15,543 bases of DNA from an uncultured Rhodocyclaceae bacterium. Its GTDB lineage: Bacteria > Pseudomonadota > Gammaproteobacteria > Burkholderiales > Rhodocyclaceae. Positions within the stretch are counted from its first letter, which is position 1, and every line of letters begins with the position of its first letter. The notes beneath the pieces were generated by a model. It had not been told where the DNA came from, did no database searches, and saw nothing but the letters and a program-made list of their open reading frames with translations. The position numbers were made by a program, and so were the translations under genes. The stretch lies in the NCBI GenBank assembly GCA_900549295.1, contig URNG01000078.1:1-15543 (forward strand). Direction: 5' to 3'. Below are positions 6,608 through 13,497 of the stretch, one piece after another.

Positions 6608-6910
6608 TCAAGGCATATCGCCGTACTCCCGATGGGTCGCCTGGTTCATGCGTTCAACCCAGTTCCCGCCTTCAGCATGGGGCTCGAGCAGCGTCACCTC
6701 GTTGGCTGCGCAGAATTCCCTGAAAGCCATTTCCGGCAACATCAGTTCGACGCAGAGCTCGGGATCTCCCAGCGCGAACTCGAACTCGATGAAGCCGTCT
6801 TCCCTTTCCCGGCAGACACGGACAAACCGCCGTACCGAGTCGAAGCCTGCATTTGCAGCAGCGCCTTCCGGTGCCGCCATGACACCCGCTTGTCGTTCGG
6901 TATTTCCCAC
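6608..6910 (-). CDS. dmpK: Phenol hydroxylase component P0 (DmpK family)
   Basis: A 100-residue small protein at the head of the operon. DmpK homologues bind the hydroxylase and are thought to help assemble or load iron into the apo-oxygenase, and are not needed for turnover. The FVRVCREREDGFIEFEFALG core and the VELMLPEMAFREFC segment fit the family. The start codon is GTG at 6910, supported by GAGGAG six bases upstream. The N-terminal 20 residues are poorly conserved in the family. The leader from the predicted sigma54 start (near 6943) is about 33 bases. Confidence 0.9.
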   Translation of the reverse strand: MGNTERQAGVMAAPEGAAANAGFDSVRRFVRVCREREDGFIEFEFALGDPELCVELMLPEMAFREFCAANEVTLLEPHAEGGNWVERMNQATHREYGDMP

Positions 6911-6954
6911 GCTGTCTCCTCACGCTGCACATCGAAGTGATGCCCTCCATGTTT

Positions 6955-6971
6955 AACAAGTTACGTGCCAA
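6955..6971 (-). promoter_or_regulatory. Sigma54-type promoter of the phenol hydroxylase operon
   Basis: On the minus strand TTGGCACG (6971-6964) is followed by TAAC and TTGTT (6959-6955). The -24 half is a perfect TGGCACG and the distance to the -12 half is correct. However, the -12 dinucleotide is GT where the consensus is GC. The predicted start is near 6943. The divergent DmpR-type activator and two enhancer-like sites at 7035-7081 support the assignment. Confidence 0.75.
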
Positions 6972-7019
6972 ATCCCTAAGCTATTGTTTTAACGCCATAC
7001 ATAGGAAAAATCCTTAAAT

Positions 7020-7035
7020 ATTCTCGAGATTTTTT
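7020..7035. repeat. Copy 2 of the 16-bp shared motif
   Basis: ATTCTCGAGATTTTTT is identical to 1072-1087. Here it lies about 50-65 bp upstream of the -24 box and directly abuts the nearer enhancer-like site. The position could suit a second regulator, an architectural protein, or occlusion of the activator. Confidence 0.5.
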
Positions 7036-7081
7036 TCATGTATTGATAAACTTCCCGAGGGCTGCTTAATCATTTGATGAG
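7035..7081 (-). promoter_or_regulatory. Two candidate DmpR/XylR-type upstream activating sequences
   Basis: Read on the minus strand, CTCATCAAATGATTAA (7081-7066) and TTTATCAATACATGAA (7050-7035) each match the inverted repeat TTGATCAATTGATCAA at 12 of 16 positions; I am quoting that site type from memory for XylR/DmpR. Their centres are 31 bp apart, about three helical turns, as in known two-site enhancers. They lie about 100 and 130 bp upstream of the predicted sigma54 start. A one-mismatch IHF-like sequence (7036-7048) overlaps the nearer site. Confidence 0.55.
7043..7070 (+). promoter_or_regulatory. Candidate sigma70 promoter of dmpR
   Basis: TTGATA (7043-7048, 5 of 6) and CTTAAT (7065-7070, 4 of 6) are separated by 16 bases. 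The start would be near 7077, with a leader of about 59 bases. It overlaps the enhancer-like sites, so activator binding there would repress its own gene, as reported for XylR. This is a tentative call. Confidence 0.35.
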
Positions 7082-7135
7082 CCTCATACAAAAAACCTCG
7101 GCCTGAACAACCAGCGCAGGGAATGGAAAGAGACA

Positions 7136-8800
7136 ATGAAAGCGATCGAATACCCCGAGTCGCACGACCTGCGCGAGCTCGTGCGTTTTTCCGAGAAGGA
7201 CGGGCTGATCTGGCTTGGCGAAAACCGCATGGTGCTGATGCATACCGCGGCGCTTGCCGCCCTGCGCAAGGAATTGATTCTGTCGGTTGGCCTCGAGCAC
7301 ACCCGCCGCATCCTGACGCGCATGGGGTACACCGCCGGGGTGCGCGATGCTGAAATGGCCAAGCGCATTCGTGGCGGTCAGTCCTTGCAGGATGCCTTTG
7401 CGGCGGGACCTCAACTGCACATGCTTGAAGGCATTGCGCGCGTCACCCCGGTACACCTGCATGCCGACCTGGATACCGGCGAGTTCAATGGCGAATTTCT
7501 ATGGCACAACTCCTGGGAAGAGGAAGCGCACCGCAAGGAATTCGGCGAAGCGGAAGTTCCCGTTTGCTGGTCGCAGATCGGTTACGCCTCCGGGTACACC
7601 AGCGCTTTCTTTGGCCATTTCATCCTGTTCAAGGAAGTCGAGTGCATCGGCTGCGGCGACAACCAGTGCCGCATCATCGGTAAACCCTTGAACGAATGGG
7701 AAGACGCTGCAGAGCACGCAGGCTATTTCGAATCCGATTCGATGCTGACCCACCTCCTGAGCCTGCAGGAACAGGTGGATTACCTGCGCACCTCCATTAC
7801 ACAGCAGACACCCGTACCGCAGATGGTGGGGGTTTCCAATGGCTTCAGAGAAGCCAACGCCCTGATTCTGAAAGCGTCCGGCACGTCGGTCACGGTCTTG
7901 CTGCTGGGCGAAACGGGCGTCGGCAAGGAACGCTTTGCGCGTGCGCTGCACCAGGGAAGCGAGCGGCGCGAGCAACCTTTTGTCGCGGTCAATTGCGCCG
8001 CCCTGCCGCATGACCTGATCGAATCGGAATTGTTTGGCGTCGAAAAGGGCGCTTACACGGGGGCCCAGAACAGCCGCCCCGGCAAGTTCGAGCGCGCCGA
8101 TGGCGGCACCCTTTTTCTCGATGAAATCGGTGAATTGCCCATGGCCGCGCAGGCAAAGCTGCTGCGTGTACTGCAAGAAAGCGAAGTGGAGCGCCTGGGC
8201 GACGATCGCGTCCGCAAGATCAATATCCGGCTGGTTGCAGCAACCAATGTCGATCTCGCGCAAGCGGTCCTGGAAGGGCGTTTTCGTGCCGATCTGTTTT
8301 ATCGTCTCAACGTGTATCCCGTCACCATTCCGCCGCTGCGCGAGCGCGTGACCGACATTCAACCCCTGGTGGAAGTCATGCTGGAACGTTTCTGCACCCT
8401 GCATGAAAAACCCTTGCTCGGCGTCACCGACAAAACCTTGCAGGCACTCAAGCAATACGCGTGGCCGGGCAATATCCGCGAGCTGGAAAACGTCATCGAG
8501 CGCGGCGTGATCCTCGCGCCACCGGGCGGCTGGATCGAACTGGAACATCTGTTCGCCAATATCGGCGGCACCACGCCAGGTAAAAGCATTTCAGCAAGCG
8601 GCGGCCTGTGCGGTGAAACCCAGGAAAAATGCCCGGCTGCCCTGGTTGAAAGACTCATGGACAGCAAGCTTTCACTGCGGGACATCGAAAGCGCTCTCCT
8701 CGACGAGGCAGTCAAGCGCGCCGCAGGAAACCTCGCTCAAGCCGCCCGCTTGCTGGGCCTGAGCCGGGCACAACTGCAATATCGCTTGAACAATCGTTAG
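7136..8800 (+). CDS. dmpR: Phenol-responsive sigma54-dependent activator (DmpR/MopR/XylR family)
   Basis: A 554-residue enhancer-binding protein. Domains: XylR_N/V4R sensor (about 10-190), linker (about 191-228), AAA+ ATPase (about 230-470) and Fis-type helix-turn-helix (about 515-552). Motifs include Walker A GETGVGKE (258-265), GAYTGA (305-310, the sigma54-contacting loop with Tyr for Phe), Walker B LFLDE (326-330), Arg384/Arg390 in the finger region, and WPGNIREL (443-450). The sensor keeps zinc ligands Cys144, Glu167, Cys170 and Cys178 at MopR spacing. His95 and Trp123 correspond to MopR His106 and Trp134, which hold the phenol hydroxyl. Phenol is thus the likely inducer. It is divergent from dmpK, with the shared control region between them. 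The ATG follows a purine-rich GGAAAGAG. Confidence 0.96.
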   Translation: MKAIEYPESHDLRELVRFSEKDGLIWLGENRMVLMHTAALAALRKELILSVGLEHTRRILTRMGYTAGVRDAEMAKRIRGGQSLQDAFAAGPQLHMLEGIARVTPVHLHADLDTGEFNGEFLWHNSWEEEAHRKEFGEAEVPVCWSQIGYASGYTSAFFGHFILFKEVECIGCGDNQCRIIGKPLNEWEDAAEHAGYFESDSMLTHLLSLQEQVDYLRTSITQQTPVPQMVGVSNGFREANALILKASGTSVTVLLLGETGVGKERFARALHQGSERREQPFVAVNCAALPHDLIESELFGVEKGAYTGAQNSRPGKFERADGGTLFLDEIGELPMAAQAKLLRVLQESEVERLGDDRVRKINIRLVAATNVDLAQAVLEGRFRADLFYRLNVYPVTIPPLRERVTDIQPLVEVMLERFCTLHEKPLLGVTDKTLQALKQYAWPGNIRELENVIERGVILAPPGGWIELEHLFANIGGTTPGKSISASGGLCGETQEKCPAALVERLMDSKLSLRDIESALLDEAVKRAAGNLAQAARLLGLSRAQLQYRLNNR

Positions 8801-8801
8801 C

Positions 8802-8831
8802 GGACGACAGGCTCCTGGTCCGGGAGCGTCC
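8802..8831. other. Imperfect hairpin directly after dmpR
   Basis: GGAC...GTCC forms an outer stem and GCTCC (8811-8815) / GGAGC (8823-8827) an inner stem, with a 5-base bulge on one side. It begins 2 bases after the dmpR stop. No T-run follows, so intrinsic termination is doubtful. Confidence 0.3.
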
Positions 8832-8869
8832 GAACTCTTGCGGCTCCTGGGCAGATGGCGGATTACCCT

Positions 8870-8904
8870 TTGCAGAAACCGCTGCATTGCGCTTTGTTCT
8901 GCAA
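8870..8904. repeat. Inverted repeat TTGCAGAA / TTCTGCAA in the dmpR-cyclase gap
   Basis: Two perfect 8-base arms (8870-8877 and 8897-8904) flank 19 bases. It lies in the 256-base gap between dmpR and the diguanylate cyclase gene. This could be a two-turn operator or an RNA hairpin; chance cannot be excluded. Confidence 0.3.
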
Positions 8905-8952
8905 TATTCCTCCGGACGCTCTGATTCCGGGTTCAGTTCTGGAAGCCCTTAA

Positions 8953-8983
8953 GTTACTATTGTTACTATTACTAAAGTAATAG
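8953..8983. repeat. AT-rich direct and inverted repeats upstream of the diguanylate cyclase
   Basis: GTTACTATT occurs twice in tandem (8953-8961, 8962-8970). The second copy leads into a perfect 8-2-8 palindrome, CTATTACT-AA-AGTAATAG (8966-8983). The block is strongly AT-rich in GC-rich surroundings and starts about 100 bases before the cyclase start, as expected for an operator and promoter zone. No clear -35/-10 pair could be fixed. Confidence 0.5.
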
Positions 8984-9056
8984 ACGAATAGAGGAAAACC
9001 ATAGTGGGGCAGGTTGCAAGGGGGCATTCCACAAACCGATTGAAACATTCGTTCGT

Positions 9057-10409
9057 ATGCGGGCAGCGCGCGCGATGGTGAATCGTACCGCTGCCGGCCA
9101 TGTCAGTATCGGGCGCCTGCTGCTGGTCGTTTTTTCCCTGGGCCTTCTGGTTGCCGGGCTGACCATCTGGCTGATGTTCCTCTCCTACCGGATGAGCGTC
9201 GTGCAGAACGTGGCGCGGGCTGACGGCCAGCACATCGCGCAACTGGTGTATGAACACCTGCATTCGGTGATGCGCAAGGGCGTCAGCCGGCAGGAGGTGG
9301 ATGAGCTGCTCGAGCACATCCAGCGGCGCTTGCCCGACTACAGCGTCAGCGTGATCCGGGGCGAGCCGGTCGAGCGGCAGTTCGGTGCACGGCCCGAACA
9401 GGCCGGCATCGAGGCGCGCGATCCTGATCTGCATGTGGTTCTGGCCGGCGGCGGCGAGCGGGTGCTGGAAGCCGATGGCGTCCTGCGCTACCTGTTCCCG
9501 ATGCGCGTCGTGACGGAATGCCTGGCCTGCCACAGCGCCGCCCAGGCCGGCGAAGTCAACGGGGTGGTCGACGTCGGCGTGCCGCTGGCCCGGCTGGAAG
9601 AACCGATCACCCGCATGGCCTATCCGGTGATGTACGTCGTGCTCGGCGTGCTGGCGCTCTTTTTCGGCTTGATCTACCTGATTCTGCGCAGTTGGGTGAG
9701 CCGGCCCATCCAGATTCTGGCGCACGAGGTTTCGGCGATGACGCGGGCCGGCGATTACGTGCATCACGTTCAGGTCGGCAAGGTCTGGCCGCAGGAAGTG
9801 AAGGCGCTGGCGGTGAATTTCAGCCTGCTGATGCGCCAGGTCAGGCAGTCGCACCGCAAGCTCGAAGATCTGTCGCTGCACGATCCGCTGACCGGCCTCT
9901 ACAACCGCCGCCATTTCGATCAGGTGCTGGCGCAGGCGGTGCGCGACGCCGGGCGGGGGGAAAGCGGCGGTTTCGCGCTGCTGCTGATCGATCTCGACGG
10001 TTTCAAGCCGGTCAACGACACCCACGGCCACGCTGCCGGCGATGCCTTGCTGGTGGCGGTCGCCAGGGCGCTCTCCGGCGCGATGCGCGAGTCCGACGTG
10101 GCGGCCCGCCTGGGCGGCGACGAATTCGGCGTGCTCGCCTTCGTCCGCCAGATCGACGAACTGTCCGGGTTGACCGAGCGCATCCGCGCGGCTATCGAAG
10201 CCAGCTACATCCGCGCCGGCGCCGTCGAGGTGCACGCCGCATGCAGCATCGGCAGCGCCTGGCAGCCGACCGGCATGGCAGGCGATCCGGCAGCCTTGCT
10301 GGCGCTGGCCGATGCCGTGATGTATTCGGATAAGGAAGCGCGCCGGGCGCAGCGGCCTGCCCGCGATTGCAGTGAATCACCAGCGGGGCAGGTGGAGGTG
10401 GCCGGGTAA
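9057..10409 (+). CDS. Membrane diguanylate cyclase with periplasmic c-type heme sensor
   Basis: A 450-residue signalling enzyme predicted to make cyclic di-GMP. Layout: cytoplasmic start, TM1 (about 20-43), periplasmic domain (about 44-188), TM2 (about 189-211), HAMP-like linker (about 212-265) and GGDEF domain (about 270-430). The periplasmic part ends with CLACH (155-159), a covalent heme c motif, in a context (LFPMRVVTECLACH...GEVNGVVDVGVPL) like the DUF3365/Tll0287-like sensors. The catalytic loop GGDEF is at 353-357, and RESD (344-347) lies five residues before it, so the product-inhibition I-site is intact. Asp312 and Asp314 mark the metal and nucleotide region. No good ribosome site precedes ATG 9057; ATG 9075 is an alternative. 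The signal (redox, oxygen, NO or another ligand) is unknown. Confidence 0.92.
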   Translation: MRAARAMVNRTAAGHVSIGRLLLVVFSLGLLVAGLTIWLMFLSYRMSVVQNVARADGQHIAQLVYEHLHSVMRKGVSRQEVDELLEHIQRRLPDYSVSVIRGEPVERQFGARPEQAGIEARDPDLHVVLAGGGERVLEADGVLRYLFPMRVVTECLACHSAAQAGEVNGVVDVGVPLARLEEPITRMAYPVMYVVLGVLALFFGLIYLILRSWVSRPIQILAHEVSAMTRAGDYVHHVQVGKVWPQEVKALAVNFSLLMRQVRQSHRKLEDLSLHDPLTGLYNRRHFDQVLAQAVRDAGRGESGGFALLLIDLDGFKPVNDTHGHAAGDALLVAVARALSGAMRESDVAARLGGDEFGVLAFVRQIDELSGLTERIRAAIEASYIRAGAVEVHAACSIGSAWQPTGMAGDPAALLALADAVMYSDKEARRAQRPARDCSESPAGQVEVAG

Positions 10410-10453
10410 ATAACCCGGTTGCCTGCCTTGCGCCTCGGGCGCTGATTCAGAGG

Positions 10454-10472
10454 CGCCGCCAGGCGGCGTTTT
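10454..10472 (+). terminator. Intrinsic terminator of the diguanylate cyclase gene
   Basis: CGCCGCC-A-GGCGGCG (10454-10468) is a perfect palindrome; a 5-bp stem with a 5-base loop is the sterically feasible fold. It is followed by TTTT (10469-10472), 44 bases after the cyclase stop. Confidence 0.65.
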
Positions 10473-10481
10473 CCTGATAAG

Positions 10482-10509
10482 AAAAAAGCCGGGATGTTTC
10501 CATCCCGGC
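10482..10509 (-). terminator. Intrinsic terminator of the CoA-transferase gene
   Basis: A perfect 9-bp stem (GCCGGGATG / CATCCCGGC) with a TTTC loop is followed on the minus strand by six T residues (10487-10482). It starts 24 bases beyond the CoA-transferase stop. It is back-to-back with the plus-strand terminator at 10454. Confidence 0.9.
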
Positions 10510-10533
10510 CTTGCTGCTGCGGCGTCTGAACAA

Positions 10534-11829
10534 TCAGAGCAGATTCAGCTTCTTCGCCTGCTCGCGCAGTTCGGCGCGGAAGTTCGGGTGAGCGATGGCG
10601 ATCAGCGCCTCGCAGCGTTGCTTGGCCGTCTTGCCGCGCAGTTGGGCGACGCCGAACTCGGTGACGACATAGTTGATGTCGTTCTTGCTGGTGGTGACGT
10701 GGGTGCCCGGCGTCAGCGTCGGGACGATACGCGAGATGGTGTCGTCCTTGGCGGTGGAGGGCAGCACGATGAAGGCCTTGCCGCCGTTGGAACGGTTGGC
10801 GGCGCGCACGAAGTCGGCCTGGCCGCCAGTACCGGAATAGGGTTTCGGCCCCAGGGTTTCCGAACCGCACTGGCCGAGGAAGTCGATCTGCATGGTGGCG
10901 TTGATGCAGTGCAGATTGTCGTTCTGGCCGGCCAGACAGGGGTCATTGGTGATGTCGACCGGGTGCATTTCGACCGCCGGGTTGCGGTGCATGAAATCGT
11001 AGAGCTTCTTCGAGCCGAGGGCGAAGGTGGCGAGCATCTTGCCACGGTTGATGTTCTTGCGGCTGTTGTCGACGACGCCGGCTTCGACCAGGGTCATGAT
11101 GCCGTCACCCACCATTTCGGTGTGAATGCCGAGGTTGTGCCGGTTGGTGAGCTGCATCACCACGGCGTCGGGGATGCTGCCGTAGCCGATCTGCAGGGTG
11201 GCGCCGTCGGGGATCATCTCGGCGACGTGGCCGCCGATGGCTTCCTGCACCGGGCCGATCTTGGGCAGGCCGACCTCGAACAGCGGATCGCTGCTTTCGG
11301 TCAGCGCCGTGACCTGCGAGATGTGGACGAGACAGTTGCCGTTGGCGAACGGCACGTTGGGATTGACTTCGAGCACCACGGCACGGGCTTTTTCGATGGC
11401 GGCCATGGTGTAGTCCGCGCCGAGCGAAACGGAGAAATAGCCGTATTCGTCCATCGGCGAAACCAGGGCAAACACGACTTCGGACGGCGTCAGGCCGCGC
11501 CGGATCAGCATCGGCAGTTCGCTGAAATAGGCGGGAACGTAGTCGATCCAGCCTTCCTGGCCGCCGGGGCGGGTGCAGCCGCCGAAGAAATAGGCGCTGT
11601 GGCGGATGTTTTCGACGGTAGCCGGATCAATGTAGCCGTACTTGCGCAGTGGCAGGATCTGCGACACGACCACGCCGTGCAGCTTGTGGCGCGCATCGGA
11701 CAGCGCGGTCAGCAGGGCGGGCGGTTCGCCGACGCCGGTCGGGACGATGATGGTGTCGCCATTCTGGACGAACTGGACGGCATCGGCCGCCGACATGCGC
11801 TTGGATTCATACATGGACTGCACGGACAT
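10534..11829 (-). CDS. Acetyl-CoA hydrolase/4-hydroxybutyrate CoA-transferase family protein
   Basis: A 431-residue CoA-transferase of the AbfT/Cat2 type, of normal length. Members exchange CoA between acyl-CoA and acetate, 4-hydroxybutyrate, butyrate or succinate through a glutamyl-CoA intermediate. The expected catalytic glutamate is Glu238 in IHTEMVGDG. GYGSIPDAV (215-223) and the SGTGGQADF loop (332-340) are the conserved substrate and CoA segments. AGGAGAAGCGT before the ATG at 11829 is a good ribosome site. It is a single-gene unit with its own promoter (11884-11912) and terminator. Its substrate cannot be read from sequence. A role in handling the acetyl-CoA or acids produced by meta-cleavage is possible, but only from proximity. 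Confidence 0.9.
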   Translation of the reverse strand: MSVQSMYESKRMSAADAVQFVQNGDTIIVPTGVGEPPALLTALSDARHKLHGVVVSQILPLRKYGYIDPATVENIRHSAYFFGGCTRPGGQEGWIDYVPAYFSELPMLIRRGLTPSEVVFALVSPMDEYGYFSVSLGADYTMAAIEKARAVVLEVNPNVPFANGNCLVHISQVTALTESSDPLFEVGLPKIGPVQEAIGGHVAEMIPDGATLQIGYGSIPDAVVMQLTNRHNLGIHTEMVGDGIMTLVEAGVVDNSRKNINRGKMLATFALGSKKLYDFMHRNPAVEMHPVDITNDPCLAGQNDNLHCINATMQIDFLGQCGSETLGPKPYSGTGGQADFVRAANRSNGGKAFIVLPSTAKDDTISRIVPTLTPGTHVTTSKNDINYVVTEFGVAQLRGKTAKQRCEALIAIAHPNFRAELREQAKKLNLL

Positions 11830-11883
11830 ACGCTTCTCCTGTGATTTTTTCTTTGAAATTCGACAAAACGCCGGACGCCATTG

Positions 11884-11912
11884 TCTATAGAAAGGCAGGG
11901 TGAATCAAACAA
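11884..11912 (-). promoter_or_regulatory. Candidate sigma70 promoter of the CoA-transferase gene
   Basis: On the minus strand TTGTTT (11912-11907) and TATAGA (11889-11884, 4 of 6) are separated by 17 bases. The start would be near 11877, about 48 bases before the ATG. The -35 box is weak (3 of 6), so this is moderate support. Confidence 0.45.
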
Positions 11913-11935
11913 CTTTTATGACGCAGCGCAGCATT

Positions 11936-13078
11936 TCACGCCCTGCGATTACTGCCCGCCACCATGCGGATTTCGAACAGCCGACATTCAAGCGGACCAT
12001 TGTAAAGCGGTGTCTTGCGGCTGGGTTTGAGCCCCATCAATTTAGGCAGGCGCAGATCGGCGGTAAAGAAAAAACAGTTCCAGCCGGCCCAGTGGCGTTT
12101 CAGGGCCGAGCCCAGTTGTGGGTAGAAGGCCGCCAGTTCGTCCTGTTCGCCCAGGCGCTCGCCGTAGGGCGGGTTGGCGATCAGCGTACCGGCAGGTGCG
12201 GGGGCGGCGAGATCGAGCAGATCGGCCTGCTCGACGCGCACCCACTGGCTGAAACCGGCTTCTTCCAGATTGCGCCGGGCGGCGCGCACTGCGCGCTCGT
12301 CGCTGTCGGAGCCGCGAATGTTCAGTTTTTCCGGGTTTCTGACGCGGGCGAGGGCCGCGTTGCGGAGGTCCGTCCACAGCGGCGCATCGAATTTCTTCAA
12401 ACGCTCGAAACCGAAGTGCCGATCCAGGCCGGGCGCGCGATCCAGCGCCATCTGCACGGCTTCGAGCAGGAAGGTGCCGCTGCCGCACATGGGGTCGATC
12501 AGCGGCGTATCCGGCTGCCAGCCGCTCATTTTCAGGATGCCGGCGGCGAGGTTTTCCTTCACCGGCGCATCCACGCTGGCGCGGCGGAAACCGCGCTGCC
12601 ACAAGGGCTGGCCGGAGGTGTCGAGATACAGGGTGCAGCGCTCCGCGGTGAGAAAGACGTGCACGCTGACGTCCGGGTAGCGGGTGTCGATATTGGGCCG
12701 CTCGCCGACGTCCTCGCGGAAGCGGTCGCACACGGCATCCTTGACGCGCAGGGTGACGAAATCGAGCGATTTCAACGGACATTTGATGGCCGTCGTCACC
12801 ACGCGGAAGGTGTTGCCGACGGAAAAATGGTTGGGCCACAACTGGCGCACCGCCAGCCGGTAGATGTCATCCTCGCGCGCATAGGGGCCGGTGACGAGAT
12901 GCCAGAGTATGCGCGTGGCCAGCCGCGATTCCAGATTGGCGCGATAGCACACGGCCCAGTCGCCGGAAAAATGCACGCCGCCGTGCGTGGCCCTGAGTTC
13001 GCTGGCGCCGAGCGCAGCAAGCTCCTCTTGCAACAGCGTTTCCAGGCCACGCGGGCAAATGGCGAAATAATGGTTCAT
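11936..13078 (-). CDS. rlmL: 23S rRNA (guanine-N2)-methyltransferase, RlmL-type (THUMP-MTase)
   Basis: A 380-residue SAM-dependent RNA methyltransferase. Order: N-terminal ferredoxin-like/THUMP region (about 1-155, starting MNHYFAICPRGLETLLQEEL), then a Rossmann methyltransferase with the SAM loop PMCGSGTF (196-203) and catalytic NPPYGERLG (302-310). This corresponds to the N-terminal RlmL half of E. coli RlmKL, which makes m2G2445. The separate RlmK half is absent, as is common in betaproteobacteria. Its ATG follows the hemJ stop by 2 bases, so translation is probably coupled. It is the last gene of a three-gene operon; no clear intrinsic terminator follows. Confidence 0.9.
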   Translation of the reverse strand: MNHYFAICPRGLETLLQEELAALGASELRATHGGVHFSGDWAVCYRANLESRLATRILWHLVTGPYAREDDIYRLAVRQLWPNHFSVGNTFRVVTTAIKCPLKSLDFVTLRVKDAVCDRFREDVGERPNIDTRYPDVSVHVFLTAERCTLYLDTSGQPLWQRGFRRASVDAPVKENLAAGILKMSGWQPDTPLIDPMCGSGTFLLEAVQMALDRAPGLDRHFGFERLKKFDAPLWTDLRNAALARVRNPEKLNIRGSDSDERAVRAARRNLEEAGFSQWVRVEQADLLDLAAPAPAGTLIANPPYGERLGEQDELAAFYPQLGSALKRHWAGWNCFFFTADLRLPKLMGLKPSRKTPLYNGPLECRLFEIRMVAGSNRRA

Positions 13079-13080
13079 GG

Positions 13081-13497
13081 TCAGAAGGGCTTGAGGACGA
13101 CGAGGAAAATAACGGCCAGCAGGACGAGCACCGGCACTTCATTGAAAAACCGGAACCAGACGTGCGATTTGCAGTTGGCGTTGACGCGAAAGGCATGCAA
13201 AAGACGGCCGCAATAGAGGTGATACGCGGCCAGACCGGCGACCAGCGTCGTCTTGGCATGCAGCCAGCCGCCGGAGAAACCGTAGCCGAACCATAGCCAC
13301 AGGCCGGTGACGATGGTCAGCACGCCGAGCGGCGTCATGAATTTGTAGAGCTTGCCCGCCATCAGGAGCAGGCGCTCGTATTCGGCCCGGCTGTCGGCCG
13401 GCACCATGGCCAGATTGACGTAGATGCGCGGCAGGTAGAAAAGGCCGGCAAACCAGGACACCACCATCCAGATGTGCAGTGTTTTTACGACGAGCAT
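13081..13497 (-). CDS. hemJ: Protoporphyrinogen IX oxidase HemJ (UPF0093)
   Basis: A 138-residue inner-membrane protein with about four hydrophobic helices (roughly 4-27, 53-72, 80-100, 118-136). HemJ oxidises protoporphyrinogen IX to protoporphyrin IX in heme synthesis. LHIWMVVSWFAGLFYLPRIY at the start carries the essential family histidine (His8), and WLHAK carries the conserved lysine (Lys82). The ATG at 13497 follows GGAG with a 7-base gap. It overlaps the end of the upstream epimerase gene by 13 bases and sits 2 bases before rlmL, a tight operon. Supply of heme to the c-type heme cyclase nearby is only a general link. Confidence 0.92.
   Translation of the reverse strand: MLVVKTLHIWMVVSWFAGLFYLPRIYVNLAMVPADSRAEYERLLLMAGKLYKFMTPLGVLTIVTGLWLWFGYGFSGGWLHAKTTLVAGLAAYHLYCGRLLHAFRVNANCKSHVWFRFFNEVPVLVLLAVIFLVVLKPF

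Noticed and set aside
6558..6611. Eighteen-codon N-terminal extension of dmpL
   Set aside because: It overlaps the dmpK stop, is unlike DmpL homologues, and the GAGGAG site points to 6557.
7002..7013. AGGA-AAAA-TCCT inverted repeat in the dmpK-dmpR gap
   Set aside because: The arms are only four bases in an AT-rich stretch and there is no second copy, so it cannot be told from chance.
9004..9081. Small GTG-initiated frame (25 residues) preceded by GAGGAAAA upstream of the cyclase
   Set aside because: It has a plausible ribosome site, but no conserved feature or known leader-peptide pattern. It overlaps the cyclase start and may be chance.
10588..13216. Long plus-strand frames opposite the CoA-transferase and rlmL genes
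   Set aside because: The minus-strand genes have clear active-site motifs, and the antisense products are biased in composition without family features.
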